Part shown: positions 10,777 to 22,261 of the stretch, in pieces
Layout: every line of letters starts with the position of its first letter
Numbering within the stretch: position 1 is the stretch's first letter
Assembly (NCBI RefSeq): GCF_001679485.1
Contig: NZ_LZOZ01000012.1
Span: 1 to 64,000 of the forward strand
Origin: Haemophilus sp. CCUG 60358
Lineage (GTDB): Bacteria > Pseudomonadota > Gammaproteobacteria > Enterobacterales > Pasteurellaceae
Direction: 5' to 3'
Length of the DNA stretch: 64,000 nt
Translations under genes and position numbers: made by a program
The notes under the pieces: generated by a model
What the model saw: only the letters and a program-made list of their open reading frames with translations
Databases searched by the model: none
Told to the model about the DNA's origin: nothing

Positions 10777-10802
10777 TTGTTTGTGATTTTGTTTTTATAT
10801 TC

Positions 10803-11120
10803 TTAAGCATTAAAGCCAATGTAGCAAACCGAAACTAAAACAATGTAAAAAATGAGCGCACTTAGTAGCAATAATTTTACGGCAAGTTTAGGTTTGTATT
10901 GATGCAATTTATAAAGTAAACGCGCAATTAAAACCAAAACAAAGGGATACACCCAAAAGATAATCGAGAAAAGATCGATCTGAAAGTCGCTTAATGTTGG
11001 GTTTTTCGCAAAAGCAGTGGAAAGCAGAGAGGCCATTGGCCATAGTAAAATGGGTAAACAAAATGCCGCGATTCCCCAAGCGAAGCCGCTAAATCCTGTC
11101 GGCATAGTTTGTTTTTTCAT
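10803..11120 (-). CDS. Small integral membrane protein, function unknown
   Basis: A 105-aa hydrophobic protein with about three membrane helices (approximately residues 15-37, 52-72 and 83-103). An upstream ATG at 11165 would add 15 residues, but the ATG at 11120 has an AAGG ribosome site at suitable spacing, so I chose it. It is divergent from glpG. I recall similar small hypothetical proteins in Pasteurellaceae but cannot assign a function; no catalytic motif is visible. Confidence 0.7.
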   Translation of the reverse strand: MKKQTMPTGFSGFAWGIAAFCLPILLWPMASLLSTAFAKNPTLSDFQIDLFSIIFWVYPFVLVLIARLLYKLHQYKPKLAVKLLLLSALIFYIVLVSVCYIGFNA

Positions 11121-11165
11121 AATGAACCTTATATGATTGACGAAAAATAAAAAGGAATATAACAA

Positions 11166-11792
11166 ATGCCGTCTTTATTTGATAGTGAAACCGATGTGCC
11201 AGAAGAGAGAAAAGTATTGAAACGCACATTGAGCGCACAAAAAATCACGTTTATTTTGACCACACTTTGCGCGGTGATGTATCTCTTGCAGAATATAGGA
11301 TTTGAAGAGCCAATTATAGATTTATTTCATTATCCTGCTTATTCTTGGGAAGATCAGGAAGTATGGCGCTATTTCACCCATGCTATTGTTCATTTGTCGG
11401 TACCCCATATTTTATTTAATCTTTCGTGGTTCTGGTTATTTGGTGGCGCGATTGAACGCCGATTTGGTTCTTTCCATTTTTTATTATTGGTCTTAGTGTC
11501 TGCCGCAGTGAGTGGCGCCGTACAGAATTATTTTACCGGTCCAGCTTTTTTCGGATTATCTGGCGTCGTGTATGCGGTGTTAGGTTATGTGTTGGTGGTG
11601 GACAAATTGCACCCGCATAGCTTTGACTTACCGGAAGGTTTTTTTACAATGTTACTGGTAGGTCTTCTCTTTGGCTTTATTAGTCCGTTGTTTGGTATTA
11701 ATATAGGCAACGCAGCTCATATTTCAGGCTTTATCTTAGGATTGGTTTGGGGATTTCTGCAGAGTAAAATTAATATTAAAAAGTTTAGCTAA
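11166..11792 (+). CDS. glpG: Rhomboid intramembrane serine protease GlpG
   Basis: Cleaves transmembrane substrates inside the inner membrane. The 208-aa protein has six membrane helices. The catalytic dyad is visible: Ser132 in GLSGVVYAV and His185 in NAAHISGF; the L1-loop WR motif and the HILFN motif are present. It is about 16 residues longer at the N-terminus than the H. influenzae enzyme as I remember it, but a ribosome site (AAAGGAA) precedes this ATG. glpR follows after 21 bases, as in other gamma-proteobacteria. Confidence 0.95.
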   Translation: MPSLFDSETDVPEERKVLKRTLSAQKITFILTTLCAVMYLLQNIGFEEPIIDLFHYPAYSWEDQEVWRYFTHAIVHLSVPHILFNLSWFWLFGGAIERRFGSFHFLLLVLVSAAVSGAVQNYFTGPAFFGLSGVVYAVLGYVLVVDKLHPHSFDLPEGFFTMLLVGLLFGFISPLFGINIGNAAHISGFILGLVWGFLQSKINIKKFS

Positions 11793-11813
11793 TTCAAATT
11801 TATAGGCATTTAT

Positions 11814-12569
11814 ATGAAACAATCATTACGCCATCAGAAAATTATTGAGCTTGTGAAGCTAAAAGGGTATGCCAGCACAGAAGAGCTGGTGATAGAGCTG
11901 GATGTCAGTCCTCAGACGATTCGACGTGATCTGAATATCCTTGCGGAACAAGATTTAATTCGTCGTCATCATGGTGGCGCGGCACCTTCTTCTACCGCAG
12001 AAAACTCTGATTACATTGAACGTAAACAATTTTTTCCTTCCCAAAAAAGCGCCATTGCTCGCGAAGTGGCAAAACGTATTCCAAATGGTGCTTCCTTATT
12101 TATTGATATTGGAACCACACCTGAAGCTGTAGCAAGTGCTTTATTAAACCATGAACGGTTACGTATTGTGACGAATAATATCAATGCCGCTCATTTATTA
12201 CGCCAAAATGAAACCTTTGATATTACGATGGCGGGCGGTTCCTTACGTAAGGATGGGGGCATTATTGGTGAGGCAACGGTTAATTTTATTTCGCAATTCC
12301 GTTTAGATTTTGGGATTCTCGGGATTAGTGCGATCGACCTTGATGGCTCATTATTGGACTATGATTATCACGAAGTCCAAGTGAAGCGAGCTATTATAGA
12401 AAGCTCGCGTCAAACATTGTTAGCAACCGACCATTCGAAATTCTCTCGACAAGCTATTGTACGGTTAGGTGAGCTTAAAGATGTGGATTACCTTTTCACC
12501 GATGATGTGCCAAAACAAATTGCAGATTATTTAGAAAATAGCAATACAAAGTTAGTGATTTGTAAATGA
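11814..12569 (+). CDS. glpR: DeoR-family glycerol-3-phosphate regulon repressor GlpR
   Basis: Represses glycerol and glycerol-3-phosphate catabolic genes, with glycerol-3-phosphate as inducer in E. coli. The 251-aa protein has the DeoR helix-turn-helix (about residues 19-40; TEELVIELDVSPQTIRRDL) and a sugar-phosphate sensor domain (FIDIGTT near 99, TNN near 120). It is probably co-transcribed with glpG. No glp structural genes lie in the window, so it acts in trans. Confidence 0.93.
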   Translation: MKQSLRHQKIIELVKLKGYASTEELVIELDVSPQTIRRDLNILAEQDLIRRHHGGAAPSSTAENSDYIERKQFFPSQKSAIAREVAKRIPNGASLFIDIGTTPEAVASALLNHERLRIVTNNINAAHLLRQNETFDITMAGGSLRKDGGIIGEATVNFISQFRLDFGILGISAIDLDGSLLDYDYHEVQVKRAIIESSRQTLLATDHSKFSRQAIVRLGELKDVDYLFTDDVPKQIADYLENSNTKLVICK

Positions 12570-12579
12570 TAGAAATAGG

Positions 12580-12610
12580 AAGTGCGGCCAAAATTGACCG
12601 CACTTTTTTT
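12580..12610 (+). terminator. Uptake-signal-type terminator of glpG-glpR
   Basis: AAGTGCGG (12580-12587) pairs with CCGCACTT (12598-12605), followed by a T run. Only the right arm is an exact uptake signal (12597-12605); the left arm ends GGC instead of GGT. Confidence 0.8.
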
Positions 12611-12998
12611 GTAGGCATCCATGCTTAGCCACTGCTGTTTCGACCAATTCAAAATTAACCCCATTCATGCCAACATCCTTATTAATATGAGATAAGGTTA
12701 ATTTTGCTGCATATTAAATTATTAGATTTTAGGGATAAAAACGGACGACAAATCATTCGACTGCCAATTCTTTATTTAGGACTACGGGGAAGGTTTGCTT
12801 GAAGAGTCAAGAAAGACAAGATCTTGATAGATCAAGTGGAGTACATCGAGATCCCTCTCTAAATGTAATTTATTTATACTGCTGTTTTTAAAAAAAGGGA
12901 ATATTAAAATTACAAATATGTGATCGAGATCACAATTTAAATGCAAAAAGAAAGCCACTTATTTTTGTTTAGAAAATAAGAGGCTATTTTGCAGATTT
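12611..12998. other. 388-base intergenic region with no confident gene
   Basis: The only gene-free stretch above 300 bases. It lies between the ends of glpR and trmL, so neither needs a promoter here. I see an open plus-strand run of about 30 codons ending at TGA near 12802, without a credible start or recognised homologue; a nested dyad (CAAGATCTTG at 12817-12826 and CTTGAT-AG-ATCAAG at 12823-12836); and a perfect CRP-type site at 12919-12934. It could hold a small RNA or the remnant of a lost gene. Confidence 0.6.
12919..12934. promoter_or_regulatory. Isolated CRP-type site
   Basis: TGTGATCGAGATCACA is a perfect symmetrical TGTGA-N6-TCACA element with no annotated gene start beside it. On the minus strand a TATAAA box (12878-12873) lies so that the site centre would be about 60 bases before a start near 12866, typical of class I CRP promoters. 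Confidence 0.6.
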
Positions 12999-13484
<486 letters not shown>

Positions 13485-14069
13485 CTAATCTTTTTTATAC
13501 AGGCGGTAGCTCACCATACCTGCGGTTTTCTCTTTCAGTAATTGCCAATTATCAGGCACGCTAAGCGGTTTGTCTTTTTCTGTTTCAACATAAATCAATG
13601 CATGAGGTAAGAGCCAATTCTTTTCCTCTAAAAGTGCAATCGCTTGTTCTGCTAAGCCAAAATGAAAAGGTGGATCTAAAAATACCACATCAAAGTGCGG
13701 TTGATTTTGCACTTGTTTTAAAAATTCTAAACTATTTTGATTGATTACCTGAGCTTGTTCACTCGTTGTTTTTAGCGTTTGCAAATTTTTCTTTAATTGG
13801 TTTGCCACATTTTTATCTAACTCTAAAAACGTCACCTGTTTCGCTTGGCGAGAAAGGGCTTCAAAACCAAGTGAGCCACTGCCTGCAAAGCAATCAAGAC
13901 AATGGCTATCCACAATGTAAGGCATCAACCAGTTGAATAAGGTTTCTTTTACGCGATCGCCTGTTGGACGCAAACCTTCAGCATTTAAAACCGGTAATTT
14001 TCGTCCACGCCAAAGACCCGCGATGATTCGAACTTCGCCTTTGGCATTTTGAACTTGCATTTTTTTCAT
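13485..14069 (-). CDS. rsmD: 16S rRNA (guanine-966-N2)-methyltransferase RsmD
   Basis: Methylates G966 of 16S rRNA in the assembled small subunit. The 194-aa protein has the RIIAGLWRGRKL N-terminal segment, the SAM motif LDCFAGSGSLGFEALSR (about 58-74) and catalytic DPPF near 131. The start is uncertain between the ATG at 14069 and one three codons inside; neither has a strong ribosome site. Divergent from ftsY, as in E. coli. An uptake signal lies inside (13693-13701). Confidence 0.94.
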   Translation of the reverse strand: MKKMQVQNAKGEVRIIAGLWRGRKLPVLNAEGLRPTGDRVKETLFNWLMPYIVDSHCLDCFAGSGSLGFEALSRQAKQVTFLELDKNVANQLKKNLQTLKTTSEQAQVINQNSLEFLKQVQNQPHFDVVFLDPPFHFGLAEQAIALLEEKNWLLPHALIYVETEKDKPLSVPDNWQLLKEKTAGMVSYRLYKKD

Positions 14070-14167
14070 AAAGAAACAGATTTTTAGTGAAAATTGTGCT
14101 TAGTTTAGACGATTTTTTGCTAGAATAGGCAGTATTTTTTACAGATTTGTGTTTAAGAGAAGAATTT

Positions 14168-15625
14168 ATGTCAGAAGAAAAGAAAAAAGGTGGATTTTGG
14201 GCCTCCCTTTTTGGTCGCAATAAAAAGCAAGAAGAACAAAAAATTGAGCCAATTATTGAAGAGCCATCTGTCGAACCTGCCGATGTTTCACCTGAGGAAG
14301 AAATTGTTCACGCTGAAGAGAACGTTCAATTAGAACAAGTTGAACAGGAAGAATTACAGGAATTAGCTGAACAACTGCAAGAAGATAAAGTAGAAGAGGT
14401 CGTTGTTGAGCATCTTGAACCTATCGTAGAACAAGTGATTTCACCTGAAAGTGCGGTCAATATTGAACCTGTTTTAGATACACCGGTGATTGAAACAATT
14501 GACGAAGAAACGGTAAAAACAGAAGAAATTTCAACCGCACTTCCTACAGCAGAGCCAGCAGAAAGCATTATTGAACAAAATAATGTCATTGAAGATCTTC
14601 CTGTGGTTGAAGCTGAGATTGAGCCTGAAATTGTTGACGATGTTAAAGACGAATTACGTTCAGATATCAATACCGAAACGCAAGAAAAACCAAGTGAAGG
14701 CGGCTTTTTCAGTCGTTTAGTCAAAGGCTTACTCAAAACCAAGCAAAATATTGGTGCAGGTTTCCGCTCTTTCTTTTTAGGCAAAAAAATTGATGATGAT
14801 TTGTTTGATGAGTTGGAAGAGCAACTTTTAATTGCTGATATTGGCGTGCCAACAACTAATAAAATCATTAAGAATTTAACGGAGCATGCAAGTCGTAAAC
14901 AATTACAAGATGCGGAATTACTTTACCAACAACTTAAAGTTGAAATGGCGGAGATCTTAAAACCTGTCGCGCAGCCGCTAATTATTGATACGACTAAAAA
15001 ACCGTATGTTATTTTGATGGTTGGCGTGAATGGTGTAGGTAAAACAACCACAATTGGTAAGTTGGCTCGTAAATTCCAAAATGAAGGTAAATCAATCATG
15101 TTAGCAGCAGGGGATACTTTCCGTGCTGCTGCAGTAGAGCAGCTTCAAGTGTGGGGTGAGCGTAATAATATTCCGGTGGTGGCACAAAGTACGGGTTCAG
15201 ATTCTGCGTCGGTGATTTTTGATGCGATGCAATCTGCCGCAGCACGTCACATTGATATTTTAATTGCGGATACGGCAGGACGTTTACAAAATAAAAATAA
15301 TCTCATGGATGAATTGAAGAAAATTGTTCGCGTCATGAGAAAATACGATGAAACCGCACCACACGAAATTATGCTTACTCTTGATGCGGGTACAGGACAA
15401 AATGCAATTAGCCAAGCTAAACTCTTTGATGAAGCAGTTGGACTAACCGGTATCTCATTAACCAAGTTAGACGGTACAGCAAAAGGTGGGGTAATTTTCG
15501 CCATTGCAGATCAGTTTAATTTACCAATTCGTTATATTGGTGTGGGTGAAAAGATTGAAGATTTACGCGAATTTAATGCAGAAGAATTTATTGAAGCATT
15601 GTTTGTTCACGAAAATGAAGAATAA
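14168..15625 (+). CDS. ftsY: Signal recognition particle receptor FtsY
   Basis: GTPase that docks SRP-ribosome complexes at the inner membrane. I chose the ATG at 14168 (485 aa, MSEEKKKGGFW), which follows AAGAGAAG; a frame-open start 7 codons earlier is weaker. Residues about 15-175 are the very acidic, low-complexity A domain. The N and G domains follow, with the P-loop GVNGVGKTTTIGK, DTAGR and TKLDGTAKGG. Two opposed uptake signals (14449-14457, 14534-14542) lie in the acidic domain. First gene of ftsY-ftsE-ftsX. Confidence 0.96.
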   Translation: MSEEKKKGGFWASLFGRNKKQEEQKIEPIIEEPSVEPADVSPEEEIVHAEENVQLEQVEQEELQELAEQLQEDKVEEVVVEHLEPIVEQVISPESAVNIEPVLDTPVIETIDEETVKTEEISTALPTAEPAESIIEQNNVIEDLPVVEAEIEPEIVDDVKDELRSDINTETQEKPSEGGFFSRLVKGLLKTKQNIGAGFRSFFLGKKIDDDLFDELEEQLLIADIGVPTTNKIIKNLTEHASRKQLQDAELLYQQLKVEMAEILKPVAQPLIIDTTKKPYVILMVGVNGVGKTTTIGKLARKFQNEGKSIMLAAGDTFRAAAVEQLQVWGERNNIPVVAQSTGSDSASVIFDAMQSAAARHIDILIADTAGRLQNKNNLMDELKKIVRVMRKYDETAPHEIMLTLDAGTGQNAISQAKLFDEAVGLTGISLTKLDGTAKGGVIFAIADQFNLPIRYIGVGEKIEDLREFNAEEFIEALFVHENEE

Positions 15626-15639
15626 AAAGGAATAATAAA

Positions 15640-16296
15640 GTGATTCGATTTTCAAATGTCTCTAAAGCTTATCACGGTGCAACTCAGCCGGCCTTGCAGG
15701 GCTTAAATTTTCATCTTCCTGTCGGAAGTATGACTTATCTTGTTGGGCATTCTGGCGCGGGTAAAAGTACCTTGCTTAAATTAATCATGGGAATGGAAAA
15801 GGCGAATGCCGGTAATATTTGGTTTAATGGTCATGATATTACGCGTTTGTCTAAATATGAAATCCCATTTTTACGTCGTCAAATCGGTATGGTTCACCAA
15901 GATTACCGTTTATTAACGGATCGTAGCGTGGCAGAAAATGTGGCGTTGCCATTGATTATTGCTGGCATGAACCCGAAAGAAGCGCATACACGTGCATTGG
16001 TTGCGTTAGATCACGTGGGTTTACGCAGTAAAGCGAATTATATGCCGCCACAAATCTCAGGTGGGGAACAACAACGCGTAGATATCGCACGTGCAATCGT
16101 ACATAAACCGCAACTTTTATTAGCGGATGAGCCGACAGGTAACCTTGATGATGAACTTTCCTTAGGGATTTTTAATCTTTTTGAAGAGTTTAATCGTTTA
16201 GGCATGACAGTCTTGATTGCGACACACGATATCAATTTAATTCAAAAAAAACCAAAACCATGTCTTGTACTTGAACAAGGCTATTTACGCTATTAA
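15640..16296 (+). CDS. ftsE: Cell division ATP-binding protein FtsE
   Basis: ABC ATPase that works with FtsX to regulate septal peptidoglycan hydrolysis. The 218-aa protein has Walker A GHSGAGKST (about 36-44), the signature SGGEQQRVDIARA, Walker B LLLADEPTGNLD and the H-loop ATHD. It starts with GTG, preceded by an AAGGAA ribosome site. It lies 14 bases after ftsY and 9 bases before ftsX. lppB/nlpD, an activator in the same amidase system, is at the other end of the window. Confidence 0.97.
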   Translation: MIRFSNVSKAYHGATQPALQGLNFHLPVGSMTYLVGHSGAGKSTLLKLIMGMEKANAGNIWFNGHDITRLSKYEIPFLRRQIGMVHQDYRLLTDRSVAENVALPLIIAGMNPKEAHTRALVALDHVGLRSKANYMPPQISGGEQQRVDIARAIVHKPQLLLADEPTGNLDDELSLGIFNLFEEFNRLGMTVLIATHDINLIQKKPKPCLVLEQGYLRY

Positions 16297-16305
16297 GGAT
16301 AAAAA

Positions 16306-17238
16306 ATGACAAGACGTATTGATGCTTCTTTTGGCGTGCAAACTGCCTATACTTTGCGTTCTGTTTGGGGCGATTTGGTAAAACGTAAATTTGGTACATT
16401 GCTAACAATTTTAGTCATTGCCGTGTCTTTAACGATTCCAACGGTGAGCTATTTGTTATGGAAAAATTTACATTTAGCGACGACTCAATTTTATCCGGAA
16501 AGCGAACTCACAATCTATTTACACAAAAATTTAAGTGAAGAAGATGCTAACTTAGTGGTGGAAAAAATCCGTCAACAAGAAGGCGTGGAATCTTTAAATT
16601 ATGTTTCTCGCCAAGAAAGCTTAAAAGAATTCAAAAGTTGGTCTGGTTTTGGTGAAGAATTAGAGATTTTAGATGATAATCCATTACCGGCAGTCGTGAT
16701 GGTGAAACCGTCTAAAGACTTTAATGCATCTGAAAAACGAGCAGAATTACGTACCAACTTAAATAAAATTAAAGGGGTGCAAGAAGTTCGTTTAGATAAC
16801 GATTGGATGGAAAAATTGACCGCACTTTCGTGGTTATTTGCGCATGTGGCAATTTTCTGTACGGTCTTGATGACCATTGCGGTATTCCTTGTTATCGGAA
16901 ATAGTATTCGCTCTGATGTCTATAGTAGCCGAGCAAGCATTGATGTGATGAAACTATTAGGTGCGACAGATCAATTTATTCTTCGTCCTTATCTTTATAC
17001 CGGTATGATTTATGCGGTGTTGGGCGGATTGGTTGCAGCACTCTTTAGCAGTCTTATTGTAGGATACTTTACTTCAGCGGTGAAGTATGTGACGGATATC
17101 TTTGCGGTTACATTTGAGCTCAATGGATTAGGCGTTGGTGAGCTAATCTTCTTATTAGTCAGCTGCTTGATTATGGGCTATGTTGGCGCTTGGATTGCAG
17201 CAACAAGACATATTACAATGTTAGATAACAAACTATAG
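16306..17238 (+). CDS. ftsX: Cell division protein FtsX
   Basis: Membrane partner of FtsE; transmits ATP-driven changes to periplasmic amidase activators. The 310-aa protein has a cytoplasmic N-terminus, a first helix near residues 30-50, a large periplasmic loop (about 55-175) and three C-terminal helices (about 180-205, 230-260 and 280-300), the normal topology. Last gene of the ftsYEX operon, followed by a long terminator hairpin. Confidence 0.95.
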   Translation: MTRRIDASFGVQTAYTLRSVWGDLVKRKFGTLLTILVIAVSLTIPTVSYLLWKNLHLATTQFYPESELTIYLHKNLSEEDANLVVEKIRQQEGVESLNYVSRQESLKEFKSWSGFGEELEILDDNPLPAVVMVKPSKDFNASEKRAELRTNLNKIKGVQEVRLDNDWMEKLTALSWLFAHVAIFCTVLMTIAVFLVIGNSIRSDVYSSRASIDVMKLLGATDQFILRPYLYTGMIYAVLGGLVAALFSSLIVGYFTSAVKYVTDIFAVTFELNGLGVGELIFLLVSCLIMGYVGAWIAATRHITMLDNKL

Positions 17239-17252
17239 ATTTCATTTATATT

Positions 17253-17318
17253 AAAGTGCGGTCATTTTTTGTCGTGTTTTCATCTGAAAAACATTCAGAA
17301 AAATGACCGCACTTTTTT
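17253..17318. terminator. Uptake-signal terminator after ftsX
   Basis: A perfect 17-bp stem (17253-17269 with 17299-17315) built on two opposed uptake signals (17254-17262 and 17306-17314), followed by TTTT. The pairing extends 8 bases beyond the signals into CATTTTT/AAAAATG. Confidence 0.85.
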
Positions 17319-17346
17319 GTATGTGGAAATTAATTGAACAAAAAGC

Positions 17347-17375
17347 TTGCATAATTAGGTGTTTTTGTGTAATAT
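17347..17375 (+). promoter_or_regulatory. Promoter of the S10 ribosomal protein operon
   Basis: -35 TTGCAT (17347-17352), an exact 17-base spacer and -10 TAATAT (17370-17375). Transcription should start near 17382, giving a leader of about 190 bases before rpsJ, similar to the E. coli S10 leader. Confidence 0.75.
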
Positions 17376-17380
17376 CCACG

Positions 17381-17881
<501 letters not shown>

Positions 17882-17897
17882 TTAAGAGGTTATTACA

Positions 17898-18524
17898 ATG
17901 ATTGGTTTAGTCGGTCGTAAAGTTGGTATGACCCGTATCTTCAATGAAGACGGTGTTTCTGTACCAGTTACCGTTATCGAAATCGAAGCCAACCGCGTAA
18001 CTCAAGTTAAAACTCTTGAAAACGATGGCTATACTGCAGTTCAAGTTACTACTGGTTCTAAAAAAGCGAATCGTGTAACTAAACCTGAAGCAGGTCATTT
18101 CGTGAAAGCAGGTGTTGAAGCTGGTCGCGGTTTATGGGAATTTCGTACTGAAGGTGAAGAATTCACTTTAGGTCAAGAAATCAATGTTGACATCTTTGCA
18201 GATGTTAAAAAAGTAGATGTTACTGGTACTTCTAAAGGTAAAGGTTTCCAAGGTGGTGTTAAACGTTGGAACTTCCGTACTCAAGATGCTACACACGGTA
18301 ACTCTTTATCACATCGTGTACTTGGTTCTATTGGTCAAAACCAAACTCCAGGTCGTGTGTTTAAAGGTAAAAAAATGGCAGGACATTTAGGTGCTGAGCG
18401 TGTAACCGTTCAATCACTTGAAGTTGTTCGTGTAGATGCTGAGCGTAAATTGCTATTAGTAAAAGGTTCTGTACCTGGTGCTATCAATGGCGATGTTATC
18501 GTTAAGCCGGCAGTTAAAGCATAA
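17898..18524 (+). CDS. rplC: 50S ribosomal protein L3
   Basis: Early-assembly 23S rRNA-binding protein near the peptidyl transferase centre. The 208-aa length matches bacterial L3. It begins [15 protein letters not shown] and contains the extended loop around [19 protein letters not shown] (about residues 135-152), the region whose glutamine is methylated by PrmB in E. coli. Second gene of the S10 operon. Confidence 0.98.
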   Translation: MIGLVGRKVGMTRIFNEDGVSVPVTVIEIEANRVTQVKTLENDGYTAVQVTTGSKKANRVTKPEAGHFVKAGVEAGRGLWEFRTEGEEFTLGQEINVDIFADVKKVDVTGTSKGKGFQGGVKRWNFRTQDATHGNSLSHRVLGSIGQNQTPGRVFKGKKMAGHLGAERVTVQSLEVVRVDAERKLLLVKGSVPGAINGDVIVKPAVKA

Positions 18525-18539
18525 GTCTAGGAGATAGAG

Positions 18540-19142
18540 ATGGAATTACAAGTTGTAGGTGCAAACGCACTAACTGTTTCTGAAACTACCTTCGGACGTG
18601 AGTTTAACGAAGCTTTGATTCACCAAGTTGTTGTTGCTTATGCAGCAGGTGCTCGTCAAGGTACTCGTGCGCAAAAAACTCGTGCTGAAGTGTCTGGTTC
18701 AGGTAAAAAACCTTGGCGTCAAAAAGGTACAGGTCGTGCTCGTTCTGGTGATATCAAATCACCAATCTGGCGTTCTGGTGGTACAACCTTCGCGGCTAAA
18801 CCACAAGATCACAGCCAAAAAGTGAACAAGAAAATGTACCGTGGTGCTATCAAAAGCATTCTTTCTGAATTAGTTCGTCAAGACCGTTTGGTTGTTGTTG
18901 AAAAATTCGAATTAGATGCACCAAAAACTAAAGTTTTAGTACAAAAATTAAAAGATTTAGCAGTTGAAGATGCGTTAATTATCACAGCAAGTTTAGATGA
19001 AAATCTATTCTTAGCGGCACGTAACTTGTATAAAGTTGATGTACGTGATGTTCAAGGTATCGATCCAGTTAGCTTAATCGCTTTCGATAAAGTGATTGTT
19101 ACTGTTGACGCTGTGAAACAAATTGAGGAGATCCTAGCATGA
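18540..19142 (+). CDS. rplD: 50S ribosomal protein L4, operon autoregulator
   Basis: Binds 23S rRNA and lines the exit tunnel. In E. coli free L4 also represses the S10 operon by attenuation and translational block; the leader upstream of rpsJ fits this. The 200-aa protein carries the basic tunnel loop ([15 protein letters not shown], about 57-71). It overlaps rplW by 4 bases. Confidence 0.98.
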   Translation: MELQVVGANALTVSETTFGREFNEALIHQVVVAYAAGARQGTRAQKTRAEVSGSGKKPWRQKGTGRARSGDIKSPIWRSGGTTFAAKPQDHSQKVNKKMYRGAIKSILSELVRQDRLVVVEKFELDAPKTKVLVQKLKDLAVEDALIITASLDENLFLAARNLYKVDVRDVQGIDPVSLIAFDKVIVTVDAVKQIEEILA

Positions 19143-19438
19143 GTCAAGAACGTTTGCTAAGCGTGCTACGTGCACCGCACATCTCTGAAAAAGCAACTAA
19201 CAATGCTGAAAAATCTAACACTGTTGTACTTAAAGTTGCTTTAGATGCGAACAAAGCTGAAATTGCTGCTGCTGTTGCTCAATTATTTGAAGTAAAAGTT
19301 GACTCAGTTCGTACTGTGGTTGTTAAGGGTAAAACTAAACGCCGTGGTAACAAAATGGGTCGTCGCAGCGACTGGAAAAAAGCTTATGTAACTTTAGCCG
19401 AAGGCCAAAACTTGGACTTCGTGGACAGTGCAGAGTAA
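19139..19438 (+). CDS. rplW: 50S ribosomal protein L23
   Basis: Sits at the tunnel exit and provides the docking site for trigger factor and SRP. The 99-aa protein begins [20 protein letters not shown], with the basic [20 protein letters not shown] stretch in the second half. Start overlaps rplD by 4 bases (ATGA). Confidence 0.98.
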   Translation: MSQERLLSVLRAPHISEKATNNAEKSNTVVLKVALDANKAEIAAAVAQLFEVKVDSVRTVVVKGKTKRRGNKMGRRSDWKKAYVTLAEGQNLDFVDSAE

Positions 19439-19455
19439 TCGGAGGAAATTAGAGA

Positions 19456-20277
19456 ATGGCTATCGTTAAATGTAAGCCGACCTCCGCTGGTCGTCGTCAC
19501 GTTGTTAAAATCGTGAACCCTGAATTACATAAGGGTAAACCTTACGCGCCTCTTCTAGATACTAAATCTAAAACTGGTGGTCGTAACAATTATGGTCGTA
19601 TTACCACTCGCCACATCGGTGGTGGTCATAAACAACATTACCGTTTAATCGATTTCAAACGTAACAAGTTAGATATCCCAGCGGTTGTTGAGCGTTTAGA
19701 ATATGATCCAAACCGTTCAGCTAACATTGCTTTAGTGCTTTATAAAGATGGTGAACGCCGTTATATCTTAGCACCTAAAGGTTTGTCAGTTGGCGATCAA
19801 ATCCAATCTGGCGTTAACTCACCTATTAAAGTGGGTAACTCATTACCAATGCGTAATATCCCAGTTGGTTCAACAGTACATAACGTTGAATTAAAACCAG
19901 GTAAAGGCGGTCAAATCGCTCGTTCTGCTGGTGCTTATGTACAAATCATCGCTCGTGAAGGCAACTACGTAACTTTACGTTTACGTTCAGGCGAAATGCG
20001 TAAAGTATTAGCTGAATGTGTTGCTACAATCGGTGAAGTTGGTAACTCAGAACATATGCTTCGCGTATTGGGTAAAGCTGGTGCTAACCGCTGGAGAGGC
20101 ATTCGCCCTACAGTTCGTGGTACTGCAATGAACCCAGTAGATCACCCACACGGTGGTGGTGAAGGTCGTAACTTTGGTAAACACCCAGTAACTCCTTGGG
20201 GCGTTCAAACTAAAGGTAAGAAAACTCGTCACAACAAACGTACCGATAAATTCATCGTACGTCGTCGTGGCAAATAA
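19456..20277 (+). CDS. rplB: 50S ribosomal protein L2
   Basis: Highly conserved 23S rRNA-binding protein needed for subunit association and peptidyl transfer. The 273-aa length is standard. The C-terminal region has the conserved [17 protein letters not shown] segment with the His important for activity (near 229). Confidence 0.98.
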   Translation: MAIVKCKPTSAGRRHVVKIVNPELHKGKPYAPLLDTKSKTGGRNNYGRITTRHIGGGHKQHYRLIDFKRNKLDIPAVVERLEYDPNRSANIALVLYKDGERRYILAPKGLSVGDQIQSGVNSPIKVGNSLPMRNIPVGSTVHNVELKPGKGGQIARSAGAYVQIIAREGNYVTLRLRSGEMRKVLAECVATIGEVGNSEHMLRVLGKAGANRWRGIRPTVRGTAMNPVDHPHGGGEGRNFGKHPVTPWGVQTKGKKTRHNKRTDKFIVRRRGK

Positions 20278-20298
20278 TTTAAATTAATAAGAGGATAA

Positions 20299-20577
<279 letters not shown>

Positions 20578-20588
20578 GAGGTAAATAG

Positions 20589-20921
<333 letters not shown>

Positions 20922-20938
20922 TAAGTAGAGGAATAGCA

Positions 20939-21646
20939 ATGGGTCAAAAAGTAAATCCAAATGGTATTCGCCTAGGTATTGTAAAACCTTGGAACTCTAC
21001 TTGGTTCGCGAATACACAAGATTTCGCCGACAATCTTGACGGTGACTTCAAAGTACGCAAATTCTTAAATAAAGAATTAGCAAACGCTTCGGTTTCACGT
21101 ATTACTATTGAGCGTCCAGCTAAAAGTATTCGTGTAACAATTCACACAGCTCGCCCTGGTATCGTTATCGGTAAAAAAGGTGAAGATGTTGAAAAATTAC
21201 GTAACGCAGTGTCTAAAATCGCTGGTGTTCCGGCTCAAATCAACATTGCTGAAGTGAAAAAACCGGAATTAGATGCAAAATTAGTTGCAGACAGCATCGC
21301 TTCTCAATTAGAACGTCGTGTAATGTTCCGTCGTGCTATGAAACGTGCGGTACAAAGCGCAATGCGTTTAGGTGCTAAAGGTATCAAAGTTGAAGTTAGC
21401 GGTCGTTTAGGTGGTGCAGAAATCGCACGTTCTGAATGGTATCGTGAAGGTCGTGTACCTCTACATACTCTTCGTGCGGACATCGATTATAACACTGCAG
21501 AAGCTCATACTACATACGGCGTAATCGGCGTTAAAGTATGGATCTTCAAAGGTGAAATTTTGGGTGGAATGGCTGCAGTTGCGCAATCAGAACAACAACC
21601 TGCCGACAAGCCTAAAAAGGCTCCGCGTGGCAAAGGTCGTAAGTAA
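20939..21646 (+). CDS. rpsC: 30S ribosomal protein S3
   Basis: Forms part of the mRNA entry channel. The 235-aa protein has a KH domain with the GXXG loop in [13 protein letters not shown] (about 77-89) and a typical basic C-terminal tail ([12 protein letters not shown]). Confidence 0.98.
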   Translation: MGQKVNPNGIRLGIVKPWNSTWFANTQDFADNLDGDFKVRKFLNKELANASVSRITIERPAKSIRVTIHTARPGIVIGKKGEDVEKLRNAVSKIAGVPAQINIAEVKKPELDAKLVADSIASQLERRVMFRRAMKRAVQSAMRLGAKGIKVEVSGRLGGAEIARSEWYREGRVPLHTLRADIDYNTAEAHTTYGVIGVKVWIFKGEILGGMAAVAQSEQQPADKPKKAPRGKGRK

Positions 21647-21659
21647 GGAGAAACGCTAA

Positions 21660-22069
<410 letters not shown>

Positions 22070-22070
<1 letters not shown>

Positions 22071-22261
22071 TGAAAGCTCAAGATTTACGTACAAAAAGTG
22101 TTGAAGAGCTGAATGATGAATTAGTGAACCTTTTAGGTGAACAATTCAAATTGCGTATGCAAACAGCCACCGGTCAGCTTCAACAAACCCATCAGGCTAA
22201 ACAAGTGCGTCGTGATATCGCACGCGTTAAAACCATTTTAACTGAGAAGGCGGGTGAGTAA
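22070..22261 (+). CDS. rpmC: 50S ribosomal protein L29
   Basis: Small helical-hairpin protein at the tunnel exit next to L23. It is 63 aa, with the conserved start [18 protein letters not shown]. One-base overlaps join it to rplP and rpsQ. Confidence 0.98.

Noticed and set aside
12702..12802. About 30-codon open run on the plus strand between glpR and trmL
   Set aside because: No ATG, no ribosome site and no recognisable family. Too short to support as a gene, so recorded only within the intergenic description.
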